This document shows, in pieces, positions 1-5,666 of a stretch of DNA of 7,201 nt; position 1 is the stretch's first letter, and each line of letters starts with the position of its first letter. The DNA comes from Porticoccaceae bacterium UBA4026 (lineage in GTDB: Bacteria > Pseudomonadota > Gammaproteobacteria > Pseudomonadales > Porticoccaceae), in NCBI GenBank assembly GCA_002382445.1, contig DGAQ01000025.1, forward strand, positions 53,867 to 61,067, read 5' to 3'. The notes beneath the pieces were generated by a model. The model was not told where the DNA came from, made no database searches, and worked only from the letters and a program-made list of their open reading frames with translations. Made by a program: the position numbers and the translations under genes.

Positions 1-622
1 TACTTCCACCCTCTAATTGAACCTTTAGTTGACCTTCTACCACAGTATACCGGGTAGCTTGGTGATGAGACCCGCTAGACAGCGGAACGGCGCCATCGAG
101 AAAATGTCGACCGTAATCGATGACCTTTTGGCCTCGTACGGGATTATAAGCGCCGGCTTTCTCGGCTCCCTCTTCTTCAGAGATCACATCGTTGCCATAA
201 AGCGCGTCGTACAGACTGCCCCAGCGGGCATTGACCGCGTTAAGCGCAAATCGAGCATTCATGATAGGCACTACTAGCTGTGGGCCAGCTTGCACGGCAA
301 TTTCTGTATCGACATTTTCGGGGCTTACGGCAAAGCCGCCCCCTTCTGGAACCAAATAGCCAATCTCTTGCAGAAAGGCTTTGTACTGGGCAAATTCGAA
401 CTCTCCACTGTTCGAGCTATGCCATTGGTCTATCTGTGCTTGCAGCTGGTCACGCTTGTGCAGGAGGGCTTTATTTTTGGGCCCGAACTCAGCCAAGATA
501 GCGGCGAAACCGGACCAGAAAGCGGTTTCACTGATACGAGTACCTGGCAGGATCGCTTGATTCACAAGATCGTGAATTGGTTTGGCAACCTGTAGGCCTG
601 ATTCTTCGATGCGCTGACTCAT
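1..622 (-). CDS. glcB: Malate synthase G, N-terminal part (cut by left window edge)
   Basis: This gene condenses glyoxylate with acetyl-CoA to give malate and CoA, the second step of the glyoxylate bypass, in the cytoplasm. Reading leftward from the ATG at 622 gives 207 uninterrupted residues beginning MSQRIEESGLQ, close to the E. coli GlcB start. Recognisable segments are LPGTRISETAFW (about residues 25-36), QWHSSNSGEF (66-75), EIGYLVPEG (86-94) and the strongly conserved block at 111-143, with QAGPQLVVP, MNAR, NARWGSLYDALYG. In GlcB this block lies near the acetyl-CoA site. The family is usually about 720 residues, so roughly the last 500, including the catalytic barrel, are off-window. The start is supported by GGAGAA eight bases upstream (631-636). 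The LysR gene lies 123 bp upstream on the same strand. The frame is intact and the truncation is only the window edge. Isoform G rather than A is clear from the N-terminus. Confidence 0.97.
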   Translation of the reverse strand, partial: MSQRIEESGLQVAKPIHDLVNQAILPGTRISETAFWSGFAAILAEFGPKNKALLHKRDQLQAQIDQWHSSNSGEFEFAQYKAFLQEIGYLVPEGGGFAVSPENVDTEIAVQAGPQLVVPIMNARFALNAVNARWGSLYDALYGNDVISEEEGAEKAGAYNPVRGQKVIDYGRHFLDGAVPLSSGSHHQATRYTVVEGQLKVQLEGGS

Positions 623-643
623 GGGTCAATTTCTCCGGCGATT

Positions 644-673
644 AAAATATTTACACTAAGTTTATTGACTCAA
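644..673 (-). promoter_or_regulatory. Candidate sigma70-like promoter for glcB
   Basis: On the minus strand TTGAGT (673-668) and TATTTT (649-644) are separated by 18 bases and lie just upstream of the glcB Shine-Dalgarno. Each hexamer matches the consensus at four of six positions, so the call is weak, though the position fits. The -35 hexamer is part of the short palindrome TTGACTCAA (665-673). No terminator is visible between the LysR stop and this point, so read-through from the regulator gene is also possible. Confidence 0.3.
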
Positions 674-678
674 CCGAT

Positions 679-689
679 ATTTGCCAAAT
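679..689. repeat. 11-bp perfect palindrome upstream of glcB
   Basis: ATTTG-C-CAAAT is a perfect inverted repeat with five-base arms and one central base. It lies directly upstream of the candidate glcB -35 element, a typical place for an activator or repressor to bind. The symmetry is certain; a role as an operator is inference. Confidence 0.4.
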
Positions 690-745
690 CTATTGCCTAT
701 ATCTTTGCTATTCAGGAAGCAGATACTAGATAAGGTGGATTCGAG

Positions 746-1687
746 TTATCGAAGCATTTCTTCGGAGACCTTTTTAATTAACTGCCGCATCCATCTGTGA
801 CCTGGATCGTGCTGTAGCAAAGGACTCCAGACCATCTTTAGGCGTAGGCGTGGGATTTCAAAGGGTGGTTCTAAAACTTCCACGCTGGGATCTCCTTTGA
901 GCCTTTCTGCGGCCATTGATGGCAAGGTAACAATTAGATCGTCCTGCTCACCCAAAAAAAGAGCAGCCTGATAATGTCGAGTGAACACGGTAATGTCGCG
1001 CTTTGCACCAATCTTATCTAAAGCATCATCCACCCAACCCAGGCGCTGCACGTCATCTGGGCTCATTCCCACACCCACGCCCATACCGGTCTTACTAACC
1101 CAGACATGCTTGCTTGAGAGGTATGATTCGAGATTCCAATTTTTAGTAACAGGGTTTTTGGCACTGACCACACAGGAGAAGCTGTCATCCCAAAGGTGAA
1201 CCTGATGAAAAGACTGAGGCAAGGTATCAAATCGGTTAATAACCAGGTCAACCTTGCCTCTTTCGACGTCATGAAAACTCACATCGCTGGGCGTCATGAT
1301 ATCTAAGCGAACGCCCGGAGCCTCTTTACGCAGGCTCGTTAGCAAAACAGGCAATAGCGTTGATTCAGTATAGTCACTTGCCATGATGCGGAATATTCGG
1401 GTGGAAACACCGGGGTCAAAGTCTGTCTTAGGCAACACAGCCAGCTCTGCCGCCGCTAACACAGTCCGAACCAGCGGCTGGAGCTCCAAAGCTCTCTCAG
1501 TGGGGGTCATACCATCGCTTGTCCGCACCAAAATAGGATCACTAAAGAGGTCTCTTAGGCGCCGCAGGCTGTTGGACATTGCCGGCTGGCTTATGCCAAG
1601 TTCTTCAGCCGCGCGGGTTACGTTGCACTCTCGAAGTAGTACATCAAGGTACACGAGGAGATTTAAATCTACTTTAGACATATTCAT
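746..1687 (-). CDS. LysR-family transcriptional regulator, NahR/NodD-like, probable regulator of the glyoxylate bypass
   Basis: This is a DNA-binding regulator of 313 residues, normal for LysR proteins. The N-terminus carries the winged helix-turn-helix (about residues 8-65), with DLNLLVYLDVLL, then NVTRAAEELGISQPAMS and LRRLRDLFSDPILVR, the pattern of the NahR/LinR/NodD branch. Residues from about 95 to 305 form the effector-binding domain, starting near FRIMASDYTE and ending with DPGHRWMR, also typical of that branch. The ATG at 1687 is preferred because TTGAG lies 10 bases upstream (1702-1698). The TTG at 1702 would add five residues but falls on that ribosome site, and the ATG at 1681 would leave a 16-base spacer. 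It is divergent from aceA (103 bp between starts) and 123 bp upstream of glcB on the same strand, so the likely targets are these two genes and itself. The effector cannot be read from sequence. It is not related to the known glyoxylate regulator IclR, nor to RamB-type or GntR-type proteins. Confidence 0.93.
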   Translation of the reverse strand: MNMSKVDLNLLVYLDVLLRECNVTRAAEELGISQPAMSNSLRRLRDLFSDPILVRTSDGMTPTERALELQPLVRTVLAAAELAVLPKTDFDPGVSTRIFRIMASDYTESTLLPVLLTSLRKEAPGVRLDIMTPSDVSFHDVERGKVDLVINRFDTLPQSFHQVHLWDDSFSCVVSAKNPVTKNWNLESYLSSKHVWVSKTGMGVGVGMSPDDVQRLGWVDDALDKIGAKRDITVFTRHYQAALFLGEQDDLIVTLPSMAAERLKGDPSVEVLEPPFEIPRLRLKMVWSPLLQHDPGHRWMRQLIKKVSEEMLR

Positions 1688-1790
1688 ATAAGAAATACTC
1701 AAGATAGAAATGATAAACTAGGATAATGACGGCATGATACCTAAAATGGCACTACAGTCAAATTTCGTTACCAAAATAAGGTTTGTTTAC
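1688..1790. promoter_or_regulatory. Divergent regulatory region between the LysR gene and aceA
   Basis: This 103-bp A+T-rich gap must hold the promoters of both genes. On the plus strand TAAAAT (1742-1747) is a fair -10 for aceA, but no good -35 stands 16-18 bases upstream, as expected for an activator-dependent promoter. On the minus strand TATCAT (1715-1710) could be the -10 of the regulator gene. Four GATA tetramers on the plus strand start at 1703, 1712, 1722 and 1736, and an imperfect inverted repeat TTTCGTTACCAAA occupies 1763-1775. LysR proteins usually bind such divergent gaps; the exact operator is not certain. Confidence 0.55.
1777..1781 (+). promoter_or_regulatory. Ribosome binding site that sets the aceA start
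   Basis: TAAGG lies nine bases before the ATG at 1791. It selects that ATG over the in-frame ATGs at 1734 and 1746, which would add 19 or 15 residues with no counterpart in the family. Confidence 0.7.
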
Positions 1791-3371
1791 ATGTCTACTT
1801 TCAACCAAGATTCAGCCGATTTGGCAAAAGTCATACAAAAAAATAAGGGTAACTGGAGCGCCATCAACGCTGACTCAGCGGCCCGTATGCGCGCTCAAAA
1901 CCGCTTTAAAACAGGTCTTGATATAGCCAAATACACCGCGGGTATTATGCGTGCCGATATGGATGAGTACGATGCTGACCCCACCGCTTACACACAGTCT
2001 CTAGGTTGCTGGCATGGATTTATCGGACAGCAGAAGTTGATCGCGATCAAAAAACACTTCGGTACCACGAAAAAGAAGTACCTCTACCTGTCAGGCTGGA
2101 TGGTTGCAGCGCTGCGATCTGAGTTCGGACCTCTTCCTGATCAGTCTATGCACGAGAAGACGTCGGTGGCGGCTCTTATTGCTGAGCTGTATACCTTTTT
2201 ACGTCAGGCCGATGCGCGTGAACTAGCCGGCCTATTCCGGCAGTTAGATGCAGCTCAGGGTGATGCTAAAGCGGCTATTAAAGTCCAGATCGATAATTTT
2301 GAAACTCACGTAGTACCCATTATTGCAGATATTGATGCTGGTTTCGGTAATGCTGAAGCGACTTATCTTATGGCTAAGCAGATGATTGAAGCTGGCGCCT
2401 GTTGTATTCAGATTGAGAACCAAGTCTCTGATGAAAAGCAATGTGGTCACCAGGACGGTAAGGTCACTGTTCCCCATTCTGACTTCTTGGCTAAAATTAA
2501 CGCCGTTCGCTATGCCTTTCTTGAGTTGGGCATTGATGAGGGTGTGATTGTTGCACGTACAGATTCATTGGGCGCAGGCCTAACTAAGCAAATCGCAGTA
2601 ACCCACGAGCCAGGCGATTTGGGTGATCAGTACAACGGGTTCTTAGATGTTGAAGAAGTGACGCCTGCAGACATGAAAAATGGTGATGTAGTGATTAACC
2701 GAAATGGCAAGCTGGTTCGGCCTAAACGTCTGCCCAGTAACCTATTTCAGTTTAAGGCTGGCACAGGCGAAGCACGATGCATACTGGACTCTATTACCAG
2801 CCTGCAGAACGGCGCAGATATGATTTGGATTGAGACCGAGAAGCCACATATCGGCCAGATTGGCGCCATGGTTGATGAGATTCGTAAGGCGGTACCTAAT
2901 GCTAAGCTCGTCTATAATAATAGCCCGTCGTTTAACTGGACACTTAACTTCCGTCAGCAGATATTTGATGCATGGTCTGAAGCCGGCCAAGATGTTTCTA
3001 ACTATGAGCGCGCTGACCTCATGAATGCCGTTTATGACGTCACTGACTTGGGTGTAGAGGCCGATGAAAAGATTCGTACTTTCCAGGCGGATGCGGCTAA
3101 GGATGCTGGAATTTTCCACCACTTAATTACCCTGCCAACCTACCATACCGCTGCCTTATCTACCGACAATCTTGCTAAGGATTATTTTGGTGAACAGGGC
3201 ATGCTGGGTTACGTCGCTGGCGTGCAACGCAAGGAAATTCGACAGGGTATCGCCTGCGTTAAACATCAGAACATGGCCGGATCTGACATGGGTGATGACC
3301 ACAAAGAGTTCTTTGCCGGTGAAGCGGCACTTAAGGCCTCAGGTAAAGACAACACCATGAACCAGTTCTAG
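1791..3371 (+). CDS. aceA: Isocitrate lyase, long Pseudomonas/Acinetobacter type
   Basis: Isocitrate lyase cleaves isocitrate to succinate and glyoxylate, the first step of the glyoxylate bypass, allowing net growth on acetate and fatty acids. With the ATG at 1791 the protein has 526 residues, matching the long proteobacterial form (about 530) rather than the roughly 434-residue E. coli form. Visible landmarks are NRFKTGLDIAKYT (37-49), TQSLGCWHGFIGQQKL (68-83), SGWMVAALRS (101-110), the Mg-binding region ADIDAGFGNAEATY (179-192), the catalytic loop DEKQCGHQDGK with Cys218 (214-224), VARTDSLGAG (254-263), WIETEKPH (346-353), NNSPSFNW (376-383) and a C-terminus ending KASGKDNTMNQF. The classical KKCGH signature reads KQCGH, which is usual in this long subfamily. 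It is transcribed away from the LysR gene and is followed 25 bp after its stop by a terminator, so it is probably monocistronic. Glyoxylate made here is the substrate of malate synthase G encoded at the left edge. Confidence 0.98.
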   Translation: MSTFNQDSADLAKVIQKNKGNWSAINADSAARMRAQNRFKTGLDIAKYTAGIMRADMDEYDADPTAYTQSLGCWHGFIGQQKLIAIKKHFGTTKKKYLYLSGWMVAALRSEFGPLPDQSMHEKTSVAALIAELYTFLRQADARELAGLFRQLDAAQGDAKAAIKVQIDNFETHVVPIIADIDAGFGNAEATYLMAKQMIEAGACCIQIENQVSDEKQCGHQDGKVTVPHSDFLAKINAVRYAFLELGIDEGVIVARTDSLGAGLTKQIAVTHEPGDLGDQYNGFLDVEEVTPADMKNGDVVINRNGKLVRPKRLPSNLFQFKAGTGEARCILDSITSLQNGADMIWIETEKPHIGQIGAMVDEIRKAVPNAKLVYNNSPSFNWTLNFRQQIFDAWSEAGQDVSNYERADLMNAVYDVTDLGVEADEKIRTFQADAAKDAGIFHHLITLPTYHTAALSTDNLAKDYFGEQGMLGYVAGVQRKEIRQGIACVKHQNMAGSDMGDDHKEFFAGEAALKASGKDNTMNQF

Positions 3372-3395
3372 ATTTGGATGAGTTAGTATTGATTG

Positions 3396-3422
3396 AGGGC
3401 GGATTTTTATCCGCCCTTTTTT
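3396..3422 (+). terminator. Rho-independent terminator after aceA
   Basis: A nine-base-pair perfect stem (AGGGCGGAT at 3396-3404 with ATCCGCCCT at 3409-3417) closes a TTTT loop and runs into a T tract up to 3422. It begins 25 bp after the aceA stop codon, separating aceA from the downstream hydrolase unit. Confidence 0.92.
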
Positions 3423-3532
3423 ATGTCTGCCGGTTTCCCGTGAATTGGAAATAGGTTGCACTCGCTTAATATGCTGACTAACCTTGGGCCTCGAAGGGCT
3501 ATAAACCCTAACTATATGACTTTGAGGTATCT
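3423..3532 (+). promoter_or_regulatory. Leader of the hydrolase gene pair, promoter only weakly visible
   Basis: Because a strong terminator precedes it, this 110-bp gap should contain the promoter of the two hydrolase genes. Candidates are TTGGAA (3445-3450) with TAATAT (3467-3472), 16 bases apart, and an isolated TATAAA (3500-3505) with no convincing -35. The TATAAA lies inside a weak repeat, AGGG (3495-3498) and CCCT (3506-3509). No choice can be made from sequence. Confidence 0.3.
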
Positions 3533-4729
3533 GTGGTGACCCTAAAAAGAATTAGTATTGCTTTAATGGTAGGTTTAATCGTAGTTTGCATTTGGTTCTA
3601 TCCGAAGTTGCAGGCACTGTACGTCACCATGCATCTATTTGATGCAGATAGAATTGTTGAAAACTTTCGTTCAGTCCAAACCATTTGGCCCACCAAGCGT
3701 TTAGAGAAATCCAGTCAACCTTATCGCTATTCGGTCGATCTATCAGGGTCACTGCCCCCGAACTTTAGTTATGACAACCAGGATTATATTACTCAAGCTT
3801 TTCTTAAGGACTCGTGGACGACCGGATTTTTGGTGATTCAGGACGATGTGATTGTTTCTGAGAGTTACTTTTTGGGTAATAACCAGACTACACAGAACAT
3901 CTCTTGGTCTATGGCGAAGTCATTTATTTCGGCACTGATTGGTATCGCTGTTGATCGGGGCCAGATCGCCAGCATTGAGCAGGCTGTTGACGTCTACGCT
4001 CCGCAGTTAAAGGGCTCGGGCTATGAAGGGGTGCGTATTAAGGATGTATTACAGATGTCTTCTGGAGTCGCTTTTAACGAAGATTATGGCGACTTTTATA
4101 GCGACATTAATCGCTGGGGGCGAGACTTTTCCCTGGGGAATTCACAAGACGATTTTGCAGCTAGTCTCACGCGCGGAGTGCCACCCGGCACAAAAAACCA
4201 TTATGTCAGCATAGATACCCATGTGCTAAGTATGGTGCTTAGTCGCGCCACCGGACAAAGTATTACCGATTACATGCAGGACAATCTCTATACTGCTGCG
4301 GGCATGGAACATGAGGGCTATTGGATTGCTGACGGGGTCAACGTAGAAATGGCTCTAGGGGGCCTCAATTTGACGCTGCGCGACTTTGCTAAGATAGGGT
4401 CTATGTATCTTCATGATGGAGCTTTAAACGGCCAGCAGATCGTACCTAAGGCCTGGGTGGCTGCTTCGATCACACCCGACGGCGCACATGTCCAGCCAGG
4501 CCCAGGTTTTGGTTACGGGTATCAGTGGTGGATACCGCCGGGTAACGAGGGAGAGTTCATGGCGATGGGTGTCTACAATCAATATATTTATGTCAATCCT
4601 GAGACTAACACTGTGATTGCCAAGTTGTCGGCTAATCCGCACTATAACGACACCACCTATGGGCCATCCAGCGATTGGCCTCACCTCGCCCTGTTCAGAT
4701 CCATCGCCCACCAGGTCCATGGACGTTAA
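3533..4729 (+). CDS. Membrane-anchored or exported serine hydrolase, class C beta-lactamase fold (NylB-like)
   Basis: This 398-residue protein belongs to the serine hydrolase family that shares the class C beta-lactamase/penicillin-binding fold and includes 6-aminohexanoate-dimer hydrolase and several esterases. Residues 7-23 form a hydrophobic segment after MVTLKR, suggesting an uncleaved anchor or signal peptide; there is no clear lipobox. The nucleophile motif is SMAK (Ser126, Lys129) in SWSMAKSF. The second motif is Tyr224-Val-Ser226 in KNHYVSIDTHVLS, the Y-x-S form of the YxN element. In place of the beta-lactamase KTG box is GVYNQYIYVNP (346-356), as in non-lactamase members. GYGYQWW (327-333) is also conserved. 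Two adjacent GTG codons (3533, 3536) can start it, behind GAGGT at 3524-3528; the next ATG would remove the charged head of the signal segment. The esterase gene follows 19 bp after its stop, implying co-transcription. The substrate is unknown: an ester, a small amide or a peptide are all possible. Confidence 0.88.
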   Translation: MVTLKRISIALMVGLIVVCIWFYPKLQALYVTMHLFDADRIVENFRSVQTIWPTKRLEKSSQPYRYSVDLSGSLPPNFSYDNQDYITQAFLKDSWTTGFLVIQDDVIVSESYFLGNNQTTQNISWSMAKSFISALIGIAVDRGQIASIEQAVDVYAPQLKGSGYEGVRIKDVLQMSSGVAFNEDYGDFYSDINRWGRDFSLGNSQDDFAASLTRGVPPGTKNHYVSIDTHVLSMVLSRATGQSITDYMQDNLYTAAGMEHEGYWIADGVNVEMALGGLNLTLRDFAKIGSMYLHDGALNGQQIVPKAWVAASITPDGAHVQPGPGFGYGYQWWIPPGNEGEFMAMGVYNQYIYVNPETNTVIAKLSANPHYNDTTYGPSSDWPHLALFRSIAHQVHGR

Positions 4730-4748
4730 CCGGTTAAAGAAGACTATT

Positions 4749-5666
4749 ATGAAATTACTGTTAATCGCTTTGCTGTTGATGTCGCCGCTAAGTATCGGTG
4801 ATGCCTTTACGGGAGAGAAAATATTTTCTCACCAAGGACTGCAACGAACCTATTGGCTACATGTGCCTGCTGACTTGGAGCCAGACGCGCCTTTAATGGT
4901 AGTGATTCATGGTTACACTAGCGCAGCCAAATACATTATGGATTACTCCAAAATGAATGATATCGCCGACCGAGAAGGCTTTGTGGTCGTCTATCCCCAA
5001 GGAACGCTGGATCTTGGCGGAAATACGTTCTTTAACGTAGGCTATGACTTTCATATTGACTCAAGTGTGGACGATTTAGCTTTCATCAGGGAGTTAGTTA
5101 TTGATGTAAGAGATAGTTATGAGTCAAACCCATCAAAAATCTTTGCCACGGGTATGTCTAATGGCGGCGACATGAGCTATATGCTTGCCTGCACCTCTAC
5201 CGATATATTTAAGGCTTTTGCACCGGTCGCTGGCGTTTTGATGAAAGAAACCCGTGACTCTTGCAACATTGATGCACCTATTCCTTTGTTTGAGATACAC
5301 GGCACCGCTGATGATATCTCCCTTTACCAGGGCGACATGGACAATAGTGACGGCTATGGGGCATATCTTGATCTACCCTCATCGACTCAGTTTTTTGTGG
5401 AAGCCAACGGTTTAAACAAAAAAACTGCAATTAAACTTGAAGATAAGGACCCCAATGACGGGAGTTCAATCACCTTTGAACGCTACTATGCCGATCATAA
5501 CAGCCAGCAAGTCTGGTTTTATATCATTGAAGGTGGCGGCCATCATTGGCCGGGCGCACAGGTCCCCTGGTGGAAATACCCTATGGATTGGGTTCGAGCT
5601 CAATCAGGCAATCGCGATATCAACGCCAGCGAAGAGGTCTGGTCATTTTTTAGTGAATATTTATGA
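4749..5666 (+). CDS. Secreted alpha/beta hydrolase, PHB-depolymerase-like esterase (LpqC/CE1-like)
   Basis: This is a 305-residue exported esterase. A signal peptide is seen as MKLLLIALLLMSPLSIGDAF, with probable cleavage near residue 18. The hydrolase core follows: VVIHGYTSAA (51-60) forming the oxyanion region, EGFVVVYPQG (76-85), the nucleophile elbow GMSNG with Ser137, FAPVAGV (157-163), the acid in HGTAD (Asp188) and the catalytic His in GGGHHWPG (His265 most likely, His266 next to it). Cys148 and Cys172 could form a disulfide, as suits a periplasmic or extracellular protein. The family includes poly(3-hydroxybutyrate) depolymerases, feruloyl and acetyl-xylan esterases and LpqC lipoproteins, so the substrate is not settled. 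No substrate-binding or carbohydrate-binding domain is attached, which argues against an enzyme for crystalline polymer and favours oligomers or small esters. The ATG at 4749 is preferred: it directly starts the signal peptide and has GAAG six bases upstream. The ATG at 4719 would overlap the preceding gene and put ten polar residues before the signal. Confidence 0.9.
   Translation: MKLLLIALLLMSPLSIGDAFTGEKIFSHQGLQRTYWLHVPADLEPDAPLMVVIHGYTSAAKYIMDYSKMNDIADREGFVVVYPQGTLDLGGNTFFNVGYDFHIDSSVDDLAFIRELVIDVRDSYESNPSKIFATGMSNGGDMSYMLACTSTDIFKAFAPVAGVLMKETRDSCNIDAPIPLFEIHGTADDISLYQGDMDNSDGYGAYLDLPSSTQFFVEANGLNKKTAIKLEDKDPNDGSSITFERYYADHNSQQVWFYIIEGGGHHWPGAQVPWWKYPMDWVRAQSGNRDINASEEVWSFFSEYL

Noticed and set aside
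29..595. Plus-strand open frames of 73-101 codons at the left edge
   Set aside because: They are antisense to a clear malate synthase G frame on the minus strand and have no family-like motifs.
1734..1790. Upstream ATG codons (1734, 1746) as the isocitrate lyase start
   Set aside because: The added 15-19 residues have no counterpart in the family, and a good ribosome site is placed for the ATG at 1791.
2436..2450. KQCGH in place of the classical KKCGH signature of isocitrate lyase
   Set aside because: The catalytic Cys is present and the Lys-to-Gln form is normal for the long Pseudomonas-type isocitrate lyases.
2742..3122. 126-codon minus-strand frame inside aceA
   Set aside because: It is a shadow of a highly conserved gene on the other strand, without a ribosome site or recognisable motif.
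3516..3539. Seven-codon open frame (MTLRYLW) overlapping the GTG start of the serine hydrolase, as a possible leader peptide
   Set aside because: It has no ribosome site of its own and no run of regulatory codons or attenuator hairpin.
4424..4720. 98-codon minus-strand frame within the serine hydrolase gene
   Set aside because: It is antisense to a well-supported domain and shows no motif or ribosome site.
3533..4729. A true class C beta-lactamase resistance gene
   Set aside because: The KTG box is absent and the second motif is Y-x-S; the sequence fits the wider serine hydrolase/NylB group.
4617..4748. Longer esterase start at 4617 or 4719
   Set aside because: Both overlap the preceding gene and would bury the signal peptide behind polar residues; 4749 has a suitable ribosome site.
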